DNA of 64,000 nt from Geodermatophilus sp. TF02-6 (GCF_003319115.1 NZ_QOHF01000017.1:1-64000), one strand, 5' to 3'. Counted from the stretch's first letter, positions 46,549 to 55,855 are shown. Program-made: numbers and translations. Notes: generated from the letters alone by a model not told the origin.

Positions 46549-47339
46549 GCGGCGTCCGGGAGCCCGGCGTGCGGGAGCTCGGCGTGCGGGAGCTCGGCGT
46601 CGTGGTGCCCGCCCGCGACGAGGAGGAGCTGCTGCCGGCCTGCCTGTCCGCGCTGAGGGTCGCGTCCGCCGACCCCGCGCTCGACGACGTCCGCGTCCGG
46701 GTCGTCGTGGTGACCGACGGCTGCACCGACCGCACCGCGCAGCTCGCGCGGGCCGGCGGGGCGGTCGTGCTCGACGGCGGCGGGCCGGGCGGCAACGTGG
46801 GCGCCGCCCGCGACACCGGCGTGCGCCGGCTGCTCACCGACGCGGAGGCGGTGGGGGTGCCGCCGGAGGCGGTGTGGGTGGCCACCACGGACGCCGACAG
46901 CACCGTGCCCCCGGAGTGGCTGGCGCTGCACCGCGCCGCCGCGGCGTCCGGTGCCGACGCCCTGGTCGGCACCGTGACCGTGCCGGACTGGACCGGGGTC
47001 CCGCCGGGAGCCGCCGCGCAGTTCGAGGCCGCCTACCGGGCCGGGCGTTCCCGGCTGGAGCGCGCCGCGTCCTCGCCCACCCACCCGGCTCCCGCCCACC
47101 CGCACGTGCACGGCGCACACCTCGGGGTGCGCGGCAGCGCCTACCTGGCCGTCGGCGGCTTCCCCGCCGTGCGGGTGGGCGAGGACGTCGCCCTCGTCCG
47201 GGCGCTCGACGCGGCCGGTGCGACGGTCCTGCGCACGCTCGCCGGCCCGGTGCGGACCTCGGCACGACGCCGGCCGCGGGCTCCCGGCGGGTTCGGGTCC
47301 GACATCGACCGGCTGGTCACCGGACTGGACGCCGGTTGA
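46545..47339 (+). CDS. Family 2 glycosyltransferase
   Basis: A 264-residue GT-A glycosyltransferase. VVVPARDEEELLPACLSAL, VVVVTDGCTDRTAQLAR and WVATTDADSTVPPEW (with the DxD-type metal site) are clear, and HGAHLGVRGSAYLAVGGFP and VGEDVALVRALDAAG give the acceptor side. The first 17 residues are three V-R-E-P/L-G repeats encoded by a 15-bp tandem repeat (46551-46595). The real start may therefore be one of the later GTGs. It ends 56 bases before dinB. Confidence 0.82.
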   Translation: MSGVREPGVRELGVRELGVVVPARDEEELLPACLSALRVASADPALDDVRVRVVVVTDGCTDRTAQLARAGGAVVLDGGGPGGNVGAARDTGVRRLLTDAEAVGVPPEAVWVATTDADSTVPPEWLALHRAAAASGADALVGTVTVPDWTGVPPGAAAQFEAAYRAGRSRLERAASSPTHPAPAHPHVHGAHLGVRGSAYLAVGGFPAVRVGEDVALVRALDAAGATVLRTLAGPVRTSARRRPRAPGGFGSDIDRLVTGLDAG

Positions 47340-47358
47340 CCGCTATCCTCCCTGGGCA

Positions 47359-47374
47359 TCGAACAGGCGTTCGA
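47359..47374 (+). promoter_or_regulatory. LexA (SOS) box upstream of dinB
   Basis: TCGAACAGGCGTTCGA is a perfect TCGAAC-N4-GTTCGA box. It lies 21 bases before the dinB start and just after a TATCCT -10-like element (47344-47349), so LexA would block transcription. It is the second such box in the window. Confidence 0.85.
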
Positions 47375-47395
47375 CCAGCGGGGAGAGGGGACGGG

Positions 47396-48613
47396 ATGCC
47401 GTCGTCGGGCCGTGCCGTGCCGTCGCGGGCTCCGGGGTGCAGCGTCCTGCACGTCGACATGGACGCGTTCTTCGCCAGCGTCGAGGTGCGCCGCCGTCCC
47501 GAGCTGGCCGGCACGCCGGTGATCGTCGGCGGGGCCGGCAGCCGCGGGGTGGTCACCTCGGCCACCTACGAGGCGCGCCGGTACGGCGTGCACTCGGCCA
47601 TGCCGACCGCCCGCGCGCTGCGGCTGTGCCCCACGGCGACGGTGCTGCCGGGGGACACGGCCCTCTACACCGAGGTGTCCCGGGCGGTCATGGCGCTGTT
47701 CCGCTCGATCACCCCGCTGGTGGAGCCGTTGAGCCTGGACGAGGCGTTCCTCGACGTCTCCGGGGCCGGCCGCCGGCTCGGCGACGCCGCCGAGGTCGGC
47801 GAGTACCTGCGCGCCCGCGTCTACGACGAGCAGGGCATCACCTGCTCGGTGGGCGTGGCCGCCACCTTGTTCGTGGCCAAGCTGGCCTCCACCCGCGCCA
47901 AGCCCGACGGGCTGCTCGTCGTCCGGCCGGCCGAGGTCATCGGGTTCCTGCACCCGCTGCCGGTGGGCGCGCTGTGGGGGGTGGGCGCCCGGACCGAGGA
48001 GGTGCTGCTGCGGCTGGGGCTGCGCACCGTGGGCGACCTCGCCCACGTACCGGTCCGCACGCTGCAGCGGGCGCTGGGCCCCGCGGCGGGCGCCCACCTG
48101 CACGAGCTGTCGTGGGGCCGCGACCCGCGCCGGGTGGTGCCCGACGAGCCGGAGCGGTCGGCCGGGCACGAGGAGACCTTCGCCAGGGACGTCGACGACC
48201 CGGCCGTCGTCCACCGGGAGCTGCTGCGGCTGGCGGAGCGGACGGCGGCCCGGCTGCGCGCCGGTGGCTGCCTGGCCCGCACGGTGAGCATCAAGGTGCG
48301 CTTCGCCGACTTCGCCACGATCACCCGGTCGCGCACCCTCGACGTCCCCACCGACGTCGGGCAGGAGCTCTACGAGACCGCCCGCGGGCTGTTCGACGCG
48401 CTGGGCCTGGACCGGGCGCGGATCCGGCTGGTCGGCGTGCGCGCCGAGCGCCTGGTGGCGGCCGGGTCGACGCCCCGGCAGCTGGAGCTGGGCGCCCGCG
48501 AGCGCGGCCGCCGGGAGGCCGAGCTGGCCGCCGACCGGGCCGCTCGCCGGTTCGGCGCCGGCGCGGTGCGCCCGGCGACCCTGCTGCACCGCGACGGGCA
48601 CCCCTCTCCATGA
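47396..48613 (+). CDS. dinB: DNA polymerase IV (Y-family)
   Basis: A 405-residue translesion polymerase. VLHVDMDAFFASVE carries the first catalytic Asp and the steric-gate-region Phe-Phe. ATYEARRYGVHSAMP, LSLDEAFLDVSG with the catalytic Asp-Glu, and CSVGVAATLFVAKLASTRAKPDG with the fingers are intact. The little finger domain ends near LELGARERG. A beta-clamp-binding motif is not obvious at the tail. A LexA box upstream places it in the SOS regulon. ATG with GGGGAGAGGGGAC upstream. Confidence 0.93.
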   Translation: MPSSGRAVPSRAPGCSVLHVDMDAFFASVEVRRRPELAGTPVIVGGAGSRGVVTSATYEARRYGVHSAMPTARALRLCPTATVLPGDTALYTEVSRAVMALFRSITPLVEPLSLDEAFLDVSGAGRRLGDAAEVGEYLRARVYDEQGITCSVGVAATLFVAKLASTRAKPDGLLVVRPAEVIGFLHPLPVGALWGVGARTEEVLLRLGLRTVGDLAHVPVRTLQRALGPAAGAHLHELSWGRDPRRVVPDEPERSAGHEETFARDVDDPAVVHRELLRLAERTAARLRAGGCLARTVSIKVRFADFATITRSRTLDVPTDVGQELYETARGLFDALGLDRARIRLVGVRAERLVAAGSTPRQLELGARERGRREAELAADRAARRFGAGAVRPATLLHRDGHPSP

Positions 48614-48738
48614 CACCGCCCCCGATGACACCGCCCCCGATGACACCGCCCCCGACGACACCGCCCCCGACGACACCGCCCCCGACGACACCACTCCCGA
48701 CGACACCGCTCCCGACGACACCGCCCCGACGACACGCC
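48611..48738. repeat. 15-bp tandem repeat (TGACACCGCCCCCGA), about eight copies
   Basis: Starts at the dinB stop. Units drift from TGACACCGCCCCCGA to CGACACCGCCCCCGA and CGACACCACTCCCGA. In frame it could read Thr-Pro-Pro-Pro, but no start or ribosome site supports a gene. It is probably an expandable satellite. Confidence 0.75.
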
Positions 48739-48935
48739 GGCCGGTGGGGTGCCCCGGGGAACCCCGGCCGGCGCCCGTTCGTGCACACCGGCGAGGCCGC
48801 GACCACCCCCGGGAGTGATCACGGCGGGTCGATCGCGGCCCGCCTTTCGCGCCCCGCGGAGGGCTCGTATCCTCGGTGTCACCGACGGTTCACCCCGCCG
48901 TCGGGTCTTCGGCTATGGCCCACATGGAGGTCGAC

Positions 48936-49343
48936 GTGCCGCTCTCCGAGCACGAGCAGCGACTGCTGGAGCAGATCGAGCGCGCCCTCGTCGATGACGA
49001 TCCCAAGTTCGCCTCGTCGGTCCGCAGCGGTGACCGCCGGATCAAGGCCCGCCGCCGGCTGCAGATTGGTGCCCTGCTGGTCCTGGTCGGGATGGCCGTC
49101 CTCGTCGGTGGCGCCGTCGCCCCGTCGGTGCCCCTCGGCGTCCTCGGCTTCCTGGTCGCCTTCGGCGGCCTCATCCTCGCCGTCCTCAACTACCGGTCCG
49201 CCACCGGTGCGGTCGAGGCCGGGGCCTCCGCTCCCGCGGGCAGCAGCGCGTCCGGGCGCAGCGGCCGTCGCGGCGGCAGGGCCCGCCGGCAGCCGCTCAA
49301 GAACCGCCTGGAGGAGCGCTTCCGCCGCCGCTACGACCAGTAA
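48936..49343 (+). CDS. DUF3040 membrane protein (Rv2169c-like)
   Basis: A 135-residue protein. PLSEHEQRLLEQIERALVDDDPKFASSVR is the DUF3040 signature, followed by two helices (LQIGALLVLVGMAVLVGGAVAP and VLGFLVAFGGLILAVLNYRS) and a basic tail rich in Arg. GTG at 48936 is selected because GGAGG lies five bases upstream and homologs start with PLSEHE; ATGs at 48915 and 48924 are weaker. TATCCT at 48868-48873 is a possible -10. Its position near mraZ matches M. tuberculosis Rv2169c. The function is unknown. Confidence 0.85.
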   Translation: MPLSEHEQRLLEQIERALVDDDPKFASSVRSGDRRIKARRRLQIGALLVLVGMAVLVGGAVAPSVPLGVLGFLVAFGGLILAVLNYRSATGAVEAGASAPAGSSASGRSGRRGGRARRQPLKNRLEERFRRRYDQ

Positions 49344-49359
49344 CCGACAGACCCCTCCC

Positions 49360-49392
49360 GACAGCCGCCGTCCGCGCCGGACGGCGGCTGTC
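49360..49392 (+). terminator. Perfect 15-bp stem hairpin after DUF3040 gene
   Basis: GACAGCCGCCGTCCG, a CGC loop, and CGGACGGCGGCTGTC form a perfect stem. It begins 16 bases after the DUF3040 stop. No T-run follows, as is common in high-GC actinobacteria. Confidence 0.75.
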
Positions 49393-49422
49393 GTGCACCA
49401 GGGGCCGCAGAGGAGGAGTCCG

Positions 49423-49725
49423 GTGCCGCAGGAGCGGCTGTGGCGGCAGGTGGCCGCCCAGCGCGGGCTGTGGGGGTGGGGGGACGCCGACGGCGTCGTC
49501 CCGTGGAGCGACGACGAGGGGCGCGAGGCCGTTCCGCTGTGGACCTCCCCTGAGCCGGCCGAGGCGGAGTCCCGGGCCGGCGCGGAGCCGGGCGAGGCGC
49601 CGGTGTTCCTCGACCTCGACACCCTGCTCGACGCGGTCGGGGACTGGCTGGCGGCCGGGGTGACGCTGGCGACCCTGCGGTCCGAGGACGGGCGCCGGCT
49701 GCCGGTGCCGCTGGGGCCGAGCTGA
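49423..49725 (+). CDS. DUF2750-like small protein
   Basis: A 100-residue acidic protein. LWRQVAAQRGLWGWGDADGVVPW, EAVPLWTSPEPAEAESRAG and FLDLDTLLDAVGDWLAAGVTLATLR follow the pattern of the DUF2750 family, whose role is unknown. GTG start with GAGGAGGAGTCCG upstream. Separated from the DUF3040 gene by a strong hairpin, so it has its own transcript or depends on read-through. Confidence 0.6.
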   Translation: MPQERLWRQVAAQRGLWGWGDADGVVPWSDDEGREAVPLWTSPEPAEAESRAGAEPGEAPVFLDLDTLLDAVGDWLAAGVTLATLRSEDGRRLPVPLGPS

Positions 49726-49769
49726 CCGAACGGCTCCTGCGCCTGCAGGTCGACCGGCCGTCCTGACGG

Positions 49770-52163
49770 TCAGCCGCGTGCCGGGGTGCGCCGCCCGGCT
49801 CCCGGCCGCGGCACCCGCGCCGCGGCGTCGCGCAGGCCGGCGAACAGGGAGGGCGGCAGCAGCAGCGCGCGCAGCCGGGCCGACCGCGGCGCTCCGGCCA
49901 GCAGCCCGCGGCGGGCCGTGTCCAGCGCCGCGCGCAGCTCCGGCCCGACCGCCGGGGCCGACCGCGCGTAGCTGGCCGCCTCCTCCGCCCGGGCCAGGCG
50001 CGCCACGGCGTCGGCCAGCGCCGGTGCCGGCGCCTGCCGGTGCCGGTGCGCACCCCCCGTACCGCGCGAGCCGACGGCGCCGGCCAGCTGCGCGGCCACC
50101 TGCCGCGGGGTCCGCGCCGGGTCCATCGCCCGGCCGAGGTCGAGCGCCGTGGCCGACAGCTCGTCCCACAACGCGGCCGCGCTGCCGGCGGCCAGCCGGC
50201 GCCGCCGCTGCAGGACCCGCAGCCCGGCCGGCACCGCGGCCAGCGCGAGCGCGACCAGGACGACGGCGGCGGCGCGCAGCACCGGCCCCAGCCGGTCCGG
50301 GCCCTGCGGGGTGGCCTGCGGCAGCGGCGCGTCCTGCGGTGCGGGCTCGGCCTGCGGCGCCGGGGCCACCGGTGCGGGCGCGGGTGCCGCCGTGGGGGCG
50401 GTGCGGGGGTCGACCTCCTGGTCCTGCACCCGCGGCGCCCACGGCAGGTCCACCGCGCGGTCGGCGTCGATGGGGGTGGGGTCGAACGGCACCCACCCGA
50501 TGTCGTCGAAGTACACCTCCACCCAGGCGTGCGCGTCGTCGCTGGTGACCAGCCGGCTGCCGTCGGGCTGCGTCGTGCCGGGCGTGTACCCGAGCACCAC
50601 CCGCGCCGGGACGCCGGCCGCGCGGACCAGCACCGCCATCGCCCCGGCGTACTGCTCGCAGTAGCCCTGGCGCAGCCGGAGGAAGTCGGCGAGGTCGTCC
50701 CCGCTGGTGCCCGGCGCGGTGGACAGCGAGTAGCGGTAGCCGCTGGCCGGGTCGGTGAAGTGCCGGTAGACCGCCTGCACCCGCTCGTAGGGCGTGCCCA
50801 GCCCGGCGGTCAGCGAGGTCACCAGGTCGGTCACGCTCGGGTCGAGGGGCGGCAGGGCGGTGTAGCGCTGCACCAGCGGCAGGCCGGGCGGCAGCGGGCC
50901 CGCGGCGGCCAGATCGTCCCCGGTGGGCCGCGGTTCCACGGCCGACACCGACCAGGTCAGGCCCGCGGTGCTCACGTCCCGGCCGAAGACGGTGCCCGTG
51001 CCGGGGTCGAAACGCCACCGGTCGGGGTCGGCCACGCTCACCGACAGGGGCGAGTACAGCAGCGGCAGGAAGCGGTCCTCGTGACCCAGCGCGGTGAGCA
51101 CCGCGTCGACCGGGCGGCCGGTGCGCCGCCCGGGCAGCGGGGCCAGCTCCCGGTCGTCGGCGACCGAGGCCTCGCCGTCGAGGTTGCCCACCGTCCAGCC
51201 GGCGTCGGCGTCGTAGACCTCCAGGGCCACCACCCGCAGGTAGCCGGGGTCGGCGACCGAGGCGTTGACGCGCAGCAGGTCGACCGGCTCGTCGAGGGTC
51301 AGCTGGCCCTGCAGCGCGGCGGCCGGGTCGAGGGCGGTCCCGGTCGACCCCCCGCCGCCGGCCCCGCCGATCCCGCCGGCCAAGCGGCCCTCGGTCAGGG
51401 TCGGGACGACGGCGCCGACGAGCAACCCCACCGCGACGGCCACCGCGCCGGTGCGGACGGCCGTCAGCGTCCCCGTGCCCAGCAGCGGACGGGGCCCCTC
51501 CGCGGCGCGCCGGCCCAGCCGACGGTGCTGGTCGGCCCACAGCAGCAGCGCCAACCCGGCCGCGGGGGCGACCACCGGCAGCGCGCCGATCGTGCCGGTC
51601 ACCGTGCTCACCGGCACGCAGAACAGGACGAGCAGCCCCAGCCCGGCCAGCGCCGGTTGCCGGCCGCCGACCGCGACCAGGTCGACGAGCACGGCCACCA
51701 GGCCGGCGAGCACCGTGGTCAGCGCCAGCAGACCGGTCAGCGGCAGCGCGGGCGTGGCCTGCTCGCGCAGCTCCACCGTGCCGTCGGTGAGCACCGACGT
51801 CAGGTCGGTCAGGCTCGCGCCGGTCGGGAACCAGCCGAGGTCGGCCCGGGCGGGCGCGAACAGCGCGGTGAGCACGCAGACCAGCACGGCCAGCTGGCCG
51901 ACCGGGACGAGCGCGACGGCGAACCCGCCCCACCCGCCGGGCACCGGCCGGTCCCCGCCCAGCCGGGCCCACAGCGCGACGCCGGCCGTGCGCAGCAGCA
52001 GGCCGGTCGCGGCGACGGCGGCGACCGCCACGAGCACCGGCGGCAACCAGGACCGGTCGGTGAACACCGGCAGCAGCGCGCAGGCGCCCAGTGCGGTGGC
52101 CACCGCGGCGGCCAGCGTCGTCCCGGTGTCCTGCAGCAGGGCGCGGGCCGAGGCGGGGCTCAC
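49770..52163 (-). CDS. Transglutaminase-like membrane protein (TgpA type)
   Basis: A 797-residue membrane protein. Six to seven N-terminal helices (to about residue 240) are followed by an extracytoplasmic domain. The papain-like transglutaminase core shows [20 protein letters not shown] with the catalytic Cys, [22 protein letters not shown] with His and Asp. A Pro/Ala-rich linker, one more helix ([23 protein letters not shown]) and a C-terminal DUF4129-like helical tail complete it. Coupled to the DUF58 gene (GTGA). Its substrate is unknown. Confidence 0.88.
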   Translation of the reverse strand: MSPASARALLQDTGTTLAAAVATALGACALLPVFTDRSWLPPVLVAVAAVAATGLLLRTAGVALWARLGGDRPVPGGWGGFAVALVPVGQLAVLVCVLTALFAPARADLGWFPTGASLTDLTSVLTDGTVELREQATPALPLTGLLALTTVLAGLVAVLVDLVAVGGRQPALAGLGLLVLFCVPVSTVTGTIGALPVVAPAAGLALLLWADQHRRLGRRAAEGPRPLLGTGTLTAVRTGAVAVAVGLLVGAVVPTLTEGRLAGGIGGAGGGGSTGTALDPAAALQGQLTLDEPVDLLRVNASVADPGYLRVVALEVYDADAGWTVGNLDGEASVADDRELAPLPGRRTGRPVDAVLTALGHEDRFLPLLYSPLSVSVADPDRWRFDPGTGTVFGRDVSTAGLTWSVSAVEPRPTGDDLAAAGPLPPGLPLVQRYTALPPLDPSVTDLVTSLTAGLGTPYERVQAVYRHFTDPASGYRYSLSTAPGTSGDDLADFLRLRQGYCEQYAGAMAVLVRAAGVPARVVLGYTPGTTQPDGSRLVTSDDAHAWVEVYFDDIGWVPFDPTPIDADRAVDLPWAPRVQDQEVDPRTAPTAAPAPAPVAPAPQAEPAPQDAPLPQATPQGPDRLGPVLRAAAVVLVALALAAVPAGLRVLQRRRRLAAGSAAALWDELSATALDLGRAMDPARTPRQVAAQLAGAVGSRGTGGAHRHRQAPAPALADAVARLARAEEAASYARSAPAVGPELRAALDTARRGLLAGAPRSARLRALLLPPSLFAGLRDAAARVPRPGAGRRTPARG

Positions 52164-53530
52164 GTCGGCACCGCCCGGAGCCCGGGGGCCGCCGCGTCCG
52201 GCCGGCCCAGCCGCGCCCAGACCGAGGCGACCGGGTCCCCCGCGGCGGCGACGGCGACCTGCCAGCCGCCGGCGCGCAGCAGGTCCGCGGCGGCCCCCAG
52301 CTGGCGGGTGAGCTCGCCGTGAGCCGATGCACCGACCGGCCGCCGTCCCCGCTGCGCGCCGGCCGCGGCCCAGCTGCCCACGTCGGCGAGCACGGCCAGG
52401 TCGGTCGACGGGCCGGACCGGGCCCGGACCAGCTCGACCGCCTCGTCCGGGCCGATCGCGCCGAGCAGCGCGACGACCGGCCCGTCGCCGGCCGCCCGGG
52501 TGAGCAGCTCGATCCCCGGGCCCAGGCCCGACAGCCGCGACGGCGTCACCCCGGCGAGCCGGTCGAGCAGCTCGCCGGATCCCAGCCCGGCGGCGTGCTC
52601 GGCGGGGGCCAGCTCCAGGGCGTCGGTCACCACCCGCAGCGTCGCGCCGCGCTCGACCAGCGCGGTGCCGATGCTGGCCGCCGCCTCGACCAGCCACTCG
52701 AGGCTGTCCGGCGGAGGGGCGTCGGCCCGCGCGGTGGCGGCGCGGGAGTCGGCGGCGTGCCCGCGGGCGAGCAGGTGCGCGCGGGCCCGGGTGTCGAGCA
52801 GCAGGGTCGCCTGCGCTCGCCACGGCCGCTCCTCCAGGCGCACCATCAGCTCCCCGGTGCGCGCCGTCGCCCGCCAGTGCACCTTGCGCAGGTCGTCGCC
52901 CTGCCGGTAGGGCCGGGTGCTGACGTCGTCCTCGCCGTGGACGGCGATCGAGCGGCGCGCACCCGCCCCGCCGCCCTCGTGCCCGCCGACCGGGCCGCCC
53001 GGCCCCAGCGGCACGACCCGCGGCACCACGGTCAGCGGCGCGCTGTCGGCGCCGGCGACCGTGCGCAGCACCAGCCCGAACGGGTCCACCAGGCGCAGCC
53101 GCAGCGGCCCGAGCCGGTAGCGGCCGCGCCGACCGCCGTGCACCCGGTAGTGCACGGCGGCGCTCCCCCCGCCGTGCAGCCGGTCCACCACGAACTCCGG
53201 CGAGCGCCCCAGCTCCGGCGGCACCGTCTCGGCCAGCAGCCACAGCCCGCCGGTGCCCCGGCCGGCGTTGGTGACCTCCAGCCGCACCTCGGCGTCCCCG
53301 CCCCGGGGCACGCGGGCGGGGGTGACCGTGCGGCGGGAGGCGACCCGGAACCGGCGCCGGGCCACCGCGGCCGCCGACAGCAGCGGCAGCGCCAGCACGA
53401 AGACGGCGACCTGCACCAGCGGGCGCTCACCGAGCACCACTCCGAGCAGGAGGAGGGTGAGCCCGGCGGCGACCAGGCACCGACCCCGCAGGGTCAGGGA
53501 GGCCAGCGCCGTGGCGACCGGTCCGCGCAC
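52160..53530 (-). CDS. DUF58 protein
   Basis: A 456-residue protein. Two helices near the N-terminus (residues 18-48) precede a beta-rich region and the DUF58 signature [35 protein letters not shown]. The C-terminal half has a von Willebrand A-like fold but with a degenerate metal site. DUF58 proteins act with MoxR ATPases. GTG at 53530 begins two bases after the moxR stop. Confidence 0.88.
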   Translation of the reverse strand: MRGPVATALASLTLRGRCLVAAGLTLLLLGVVLGERPLVQVAVFVLALPLLSAAAVARRRFRVASRRTVTPARVPRGGDAEVRLEVTNAGRGTGGLWLLAETVPPELGRSPEFVVDRLHGGGSAAVHYRVHGGRRGRYRLGPLRLRLVDPFGLVLRTVAGADSAPLTVVPRVVPLGPGGPVGGHEGGGAGARRSIAVHGEDDVSTRPYRQGDDLRKVHWRATARTGELMVRLEERPWRAQATLLLDTRARAHLLARGHAADSRAATARADAPPPDSLEWLVEAAASIGTALVERGATLRVVTDALELAPAEHAAGLGSGELLDRLAGVTPSRLSGLGPGIELLTRAAGDGPVVALLGAIGPDEAVELVRARSGPSTDLAVLADVGSWAAAGAQRGRRPVGASAHGELTRQLGAAADLLRAGGWQVAVAAAGDPVASVWARLGRPDAAAPGLRAVPT

Positions 53531-53532
53531 GG

Positions 53533-54513
53533 TCAGCGTCCGCGCAGCACCGGGACGGCCGCCAGCAGGTCGGTCACCACCTGCTCGGCGCCGCGCCGCG
53601 CGGCCGCGGCGTCGGGGGTGAGCAGCAGGCGGTGCGCCAGGACCGGGACGGCGACGCTCTGGACGTCGTCCGGCAGGACGTGGTCGCGCCCGGCCAGCGC
53701 CGCGGCCGCCCGGGCGGTGCGCAGCAGCTGCAGCCCGGCGCGCGGCGAGGCGCCCAGCCGCAGGTCGGGGGAGCGGCGGGTGGCCTCCACCAGGGACACC
53801 ACGTAGCGGCGGACCGGCTCGGAGACGTGCAGCCGGCCGACGGCGGCGACCAGCGCCCGCACCCCCGCGGCGTCGGCCACGGGGGCGAGCGAGGCCAGCG
53901 GGTCGCTGGTGACCAGGTCGTCGAGCATCGCCAGCTCGGCCTCGCGGTCGGGGTAACCCATGGAGACCCGCGCGGTGAACCGGTCGCGCTGGGCCTCCGG
54001 GAGCGGATAGGTCCCCTCCATCTCGATGGGGTTCTGGGTGGCCACCACGAGGAACGGGCGGGCCAGCTCGTAGCTGACGCCGTCCACGGTGACCTGCCGC
54101 TCCTCCATGCACTCCAGCAGCGCCGACTGCGTCTTGGGCGAGGCCCGGTTGATCTCGTCGGCCACCACGACGTTGGCGAACACCGCGCCCGGCTTGAACT
54201 CGAACGCGCGGCTCTCCTGGTCGTAGACCGCCACGCCGGTGACGTCGCTGGGCAGCAGGTCGGGCGTGAACTGGATGCGCCGCACGGTCGCGTCGATCGA
54301 GGCGGCCAGCGCCTTGGCCAGGGTGGTCTTGCCGACCCCCGGCACGTCCTCGACCAGCAGGTGGCCCTCGGCCAGCAGGACGACCAGCGCCAGGCGGACG
54401 ACGTCGGGCTTGCCGTGGACGACGCGGGCGACGTTCGCCGCGATGCGGGCGCCCTCGGCCGCGACGTCGACCGCGGAGCCGGTGCCGTCGGCGGTGCGGG
54501 TCACCTCCGTCAC
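53533..54513 (-). CDS. MoxR-family AAA ATPase
   Basis: A 326-residue AAA+ ATPase. Walker A is EDVPGVGKTTLAKALA (near residue 56), Walker B VVADEINRASPKTQSALLEC, sensor 1 LVVATQNPIEMEGTYPLPEAQRDRF, and sensor 2 near SPRAGLQLLR. MoxR ATPases are chaperones that mature partner VWA/DUF58 proteins. GTG at 54513 has a strong GGAGGAGGACAC site. A 20-bp triple tandem repeat lies just upstream of that site. Confidence 0.9.
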   Translation of the reverse strand: MTEVTRTADGTGSAVDVAAEGARIAANVARVVHGKPDVVRLALVVLLAEGHLLVEDVPGVGKTTLAKALAASIDATVRRIQFTPDLLPSDVTGVAVYDQESRAFEFKPGAVFANVVVADEINRASPKTQSALLECMEERQVTVDGVSYELARPFLVVATQNPIEMEGTYPLPEAQRDRFTARVSMGYPDREAELAMLDDLVTSDPLASLAPVADAAGVRALVAAVGRLHVSEPVRRYVVSLVEATRRSPDLRLGASPRAGLQLLRTARAAAALAGRDHVLPDDVQSVAVPVLAHRLLLTPDAAAARRGAEQVVTDLLAAVPVLRGR

Positions 54514-54527
54514 GTGTCCTCCTCCCT

Positions 54528-54587
54528 GGTGTTCTCCCTGGGGTCCTGGTGTTCTCCCTGGGGTCCTGGTGTTCTCCCTGGGGTCCC
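54528..54587 (-). repeat. 20-bp tandem repeat, three copies, in the moxR leader
   Basis: On the plus strand the unit is GGTGTTCTCCCTGGGGTCCT at 54528, 54548 and 54568; the third copy has one change. It lies directly upstream of the moxR ribosome site, in the expected 5' leader on the minus strand. Each unit carries AGGGAG on that strand, which mimics a ribosome site. Confidence 0.75.
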
Positions 54588-54909
54588 TCCCGCCCGACGG
54601 TGCGGTGCGTCCCCGGTGACCCCGCGGGCTCAGGCCGCCGACCAACGGTACGTGTCCGGCCGCGTCCCGGGCGCAGCGTGCGGTGCCGCCAGGGGTGCGG
54701 GGCGGCAGCAGCGCGGGCCGGAGCGCCGACGTCCCCCGCCGTCCCCCGCCGTGCCGCCGCGACCGTCGGCGACGACCGGCCGGGCCGGGCGTGGCGGGTC
54801 ACGGCCCCACCCGGCCCCACCCGCCGGACCCGAGCGGCCGATGACGCGCTGACCTGCGGGTCGAGCGGTGGGGACGGTCGGTCACGACATGGTGTCGAGT
54901 GGTGTCCGG
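54588..54909. other. Non-coding region between moxR leader and mraZ promoter
   Basis: About 320 bases. It contains no gene I can support on either strand. It is very C/G-rich and probably holds the moxR promoter, which I cannot place. Confidence 0.4.
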
Positions 54910-54944
54910 TGGGGCGCAGTGGGCTAATGTGTGGCTTGGTGGGG
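54910..54944 (+). promoter_or_regulatory. mraZ: MraZ-binding repeats and promoter of the division cluster
   Basis: Pentamers TGGGG (54910), TGGGC (54920), TGTGG (54930) and TGGGG (54940) are spaced every ten bases. MraZ is known to bind TGGGN direct repeats with five-base spacers upstream of its own gene. TAATGT (54925-54930) inside the array is a probable -10, so MraZ binding would block the promoter. Confidence 0.72.
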
Positions 54945-55006
54945 AGGTAGGACTCGGCATCGGGTCCGTGCACAGCCGGGGGAGGACCAGTGGGGGAGGT
55001 GATCCG

Positions 55007-55441
55007 GTGTTCGTCGGCAGCTATCCGCTGCGGCTCGACGACAAGGGCCGGCTCGCGCTCCCGGTCCGCTTCCGCGAGCAGGTGGCCGACGGCATGGTGA
55101 TCAAGAAGGGCCAGGAGCGCTGCGTCTACGGCCTCACCCTGGCCCGCGTCACCGAGATCAGCCGCGCCGCCGCCGCGATGGCCCCCTCCGACACCGCCGC
55201 GGCCCGCATGCGGGCCCGCATGAGCTTCGGGTCGATGGTCGAGGTCGAGCCGGACAAGGCCGGCCGCATCACCATCCCGGCCGGCCTGCGCCAGTACGCC
55301 GGCCTCGACCGCGACGTCGTCGTGGTCGGCGTCGACACCCGCTTCGAGATCTGGGACGCCGTCACCTGGGACGCCTACGTGGCCGAGCAGGAGGCCGGCT
55401 ACGCCGAGATGGAGAGCGAGGGGATGCCCACACTCTCCTGA
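55007..55441 (+). CDS. mraZ: Transcriptional regulator MraZ
   Basis: A 144-residue AbrB/SpoVT-fold protein with two swapped-hairpin repeats. The first is FVGSYPLRLDDKGRLALPVRFRE and the second FGSMVEVEPDKAGRITIPAGLRQYAGL. The DKGR and DKAGR loops are the DNA-contact signature. It autoregulates the division and cell wall operon. GTG at 55007 is chosen: GGGGGAGGTGATCC is an excellent ribosome site, and homologs start with FxGxY. Confidence 0.94.
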   Translation: MFVGSYPLRLDDKGRLALPVRFREQVADGMVIKKGQERCVYGLTLARVTEISRAAAAMAPSDTAAARMRARMSFGSMVEVEPDKAGRITIPAGLRQYAGLDRDVVVVGVDTRFEIWDAVTWDAYVAEQEAGYAEMESEGMPTLS

Positions 55442-55855
55442 TCCGACGCCCGTACCCGTTGCGACCCCCTCCGGGCCCGACGCCGACCGAGCCGACTTCC
55501 CCGCGGCTCGACCGGACCGGCCCGAGCCACCTTCCCCGCGGCTCGGACCCCTCCCGGCACGGAGGACACGCACCGCCCGCCCGGGGCCGCCGGCGACCGA
55601 CCGGCGCGGACTCCCGGCATCCCCGCGGGGCACCACCTGACGCACTTCCCCGGCGCCAGGCGGGCCCCGCGGGGGCGGGCCGGCGGAACGCCCCCCGCGT
55701 CCCCACCCCACTCCCTCCGGCACCGACCGCGGCCGGCGAAACGCCCGCCGCCCTCCACCCACCCAGCACCGCCCCGCGCCACCATGGACGGGCCGCCACG
55801 CCTCGCGACCGCGATCGCCCCCGAGGCCCCCCGACCCGTTCAGGAGCAGTCGACG
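55442..55855. other. mraZ-rsmH spacer
   Basis: 414 bases, strongly C-rich on the plus strand, without a supportable gene. It is long for this operon. It may carry an additional promoter for rsmH, but no clear motif is seen. Confidence 0.4.

Noticed and set aside
48611-48738. Tandem array considered as a CRISPR
   Set aside because: Units are contiguous 15-mers without spacers and no cas gene is near.
49297-53243. Very long minus-strand frames antisense or shifted to the transglutaminase gene
   Set aside because: Composition is Arg/Ala/Gly/Pro-rich with no domain; typical of high-GC shadow frames.
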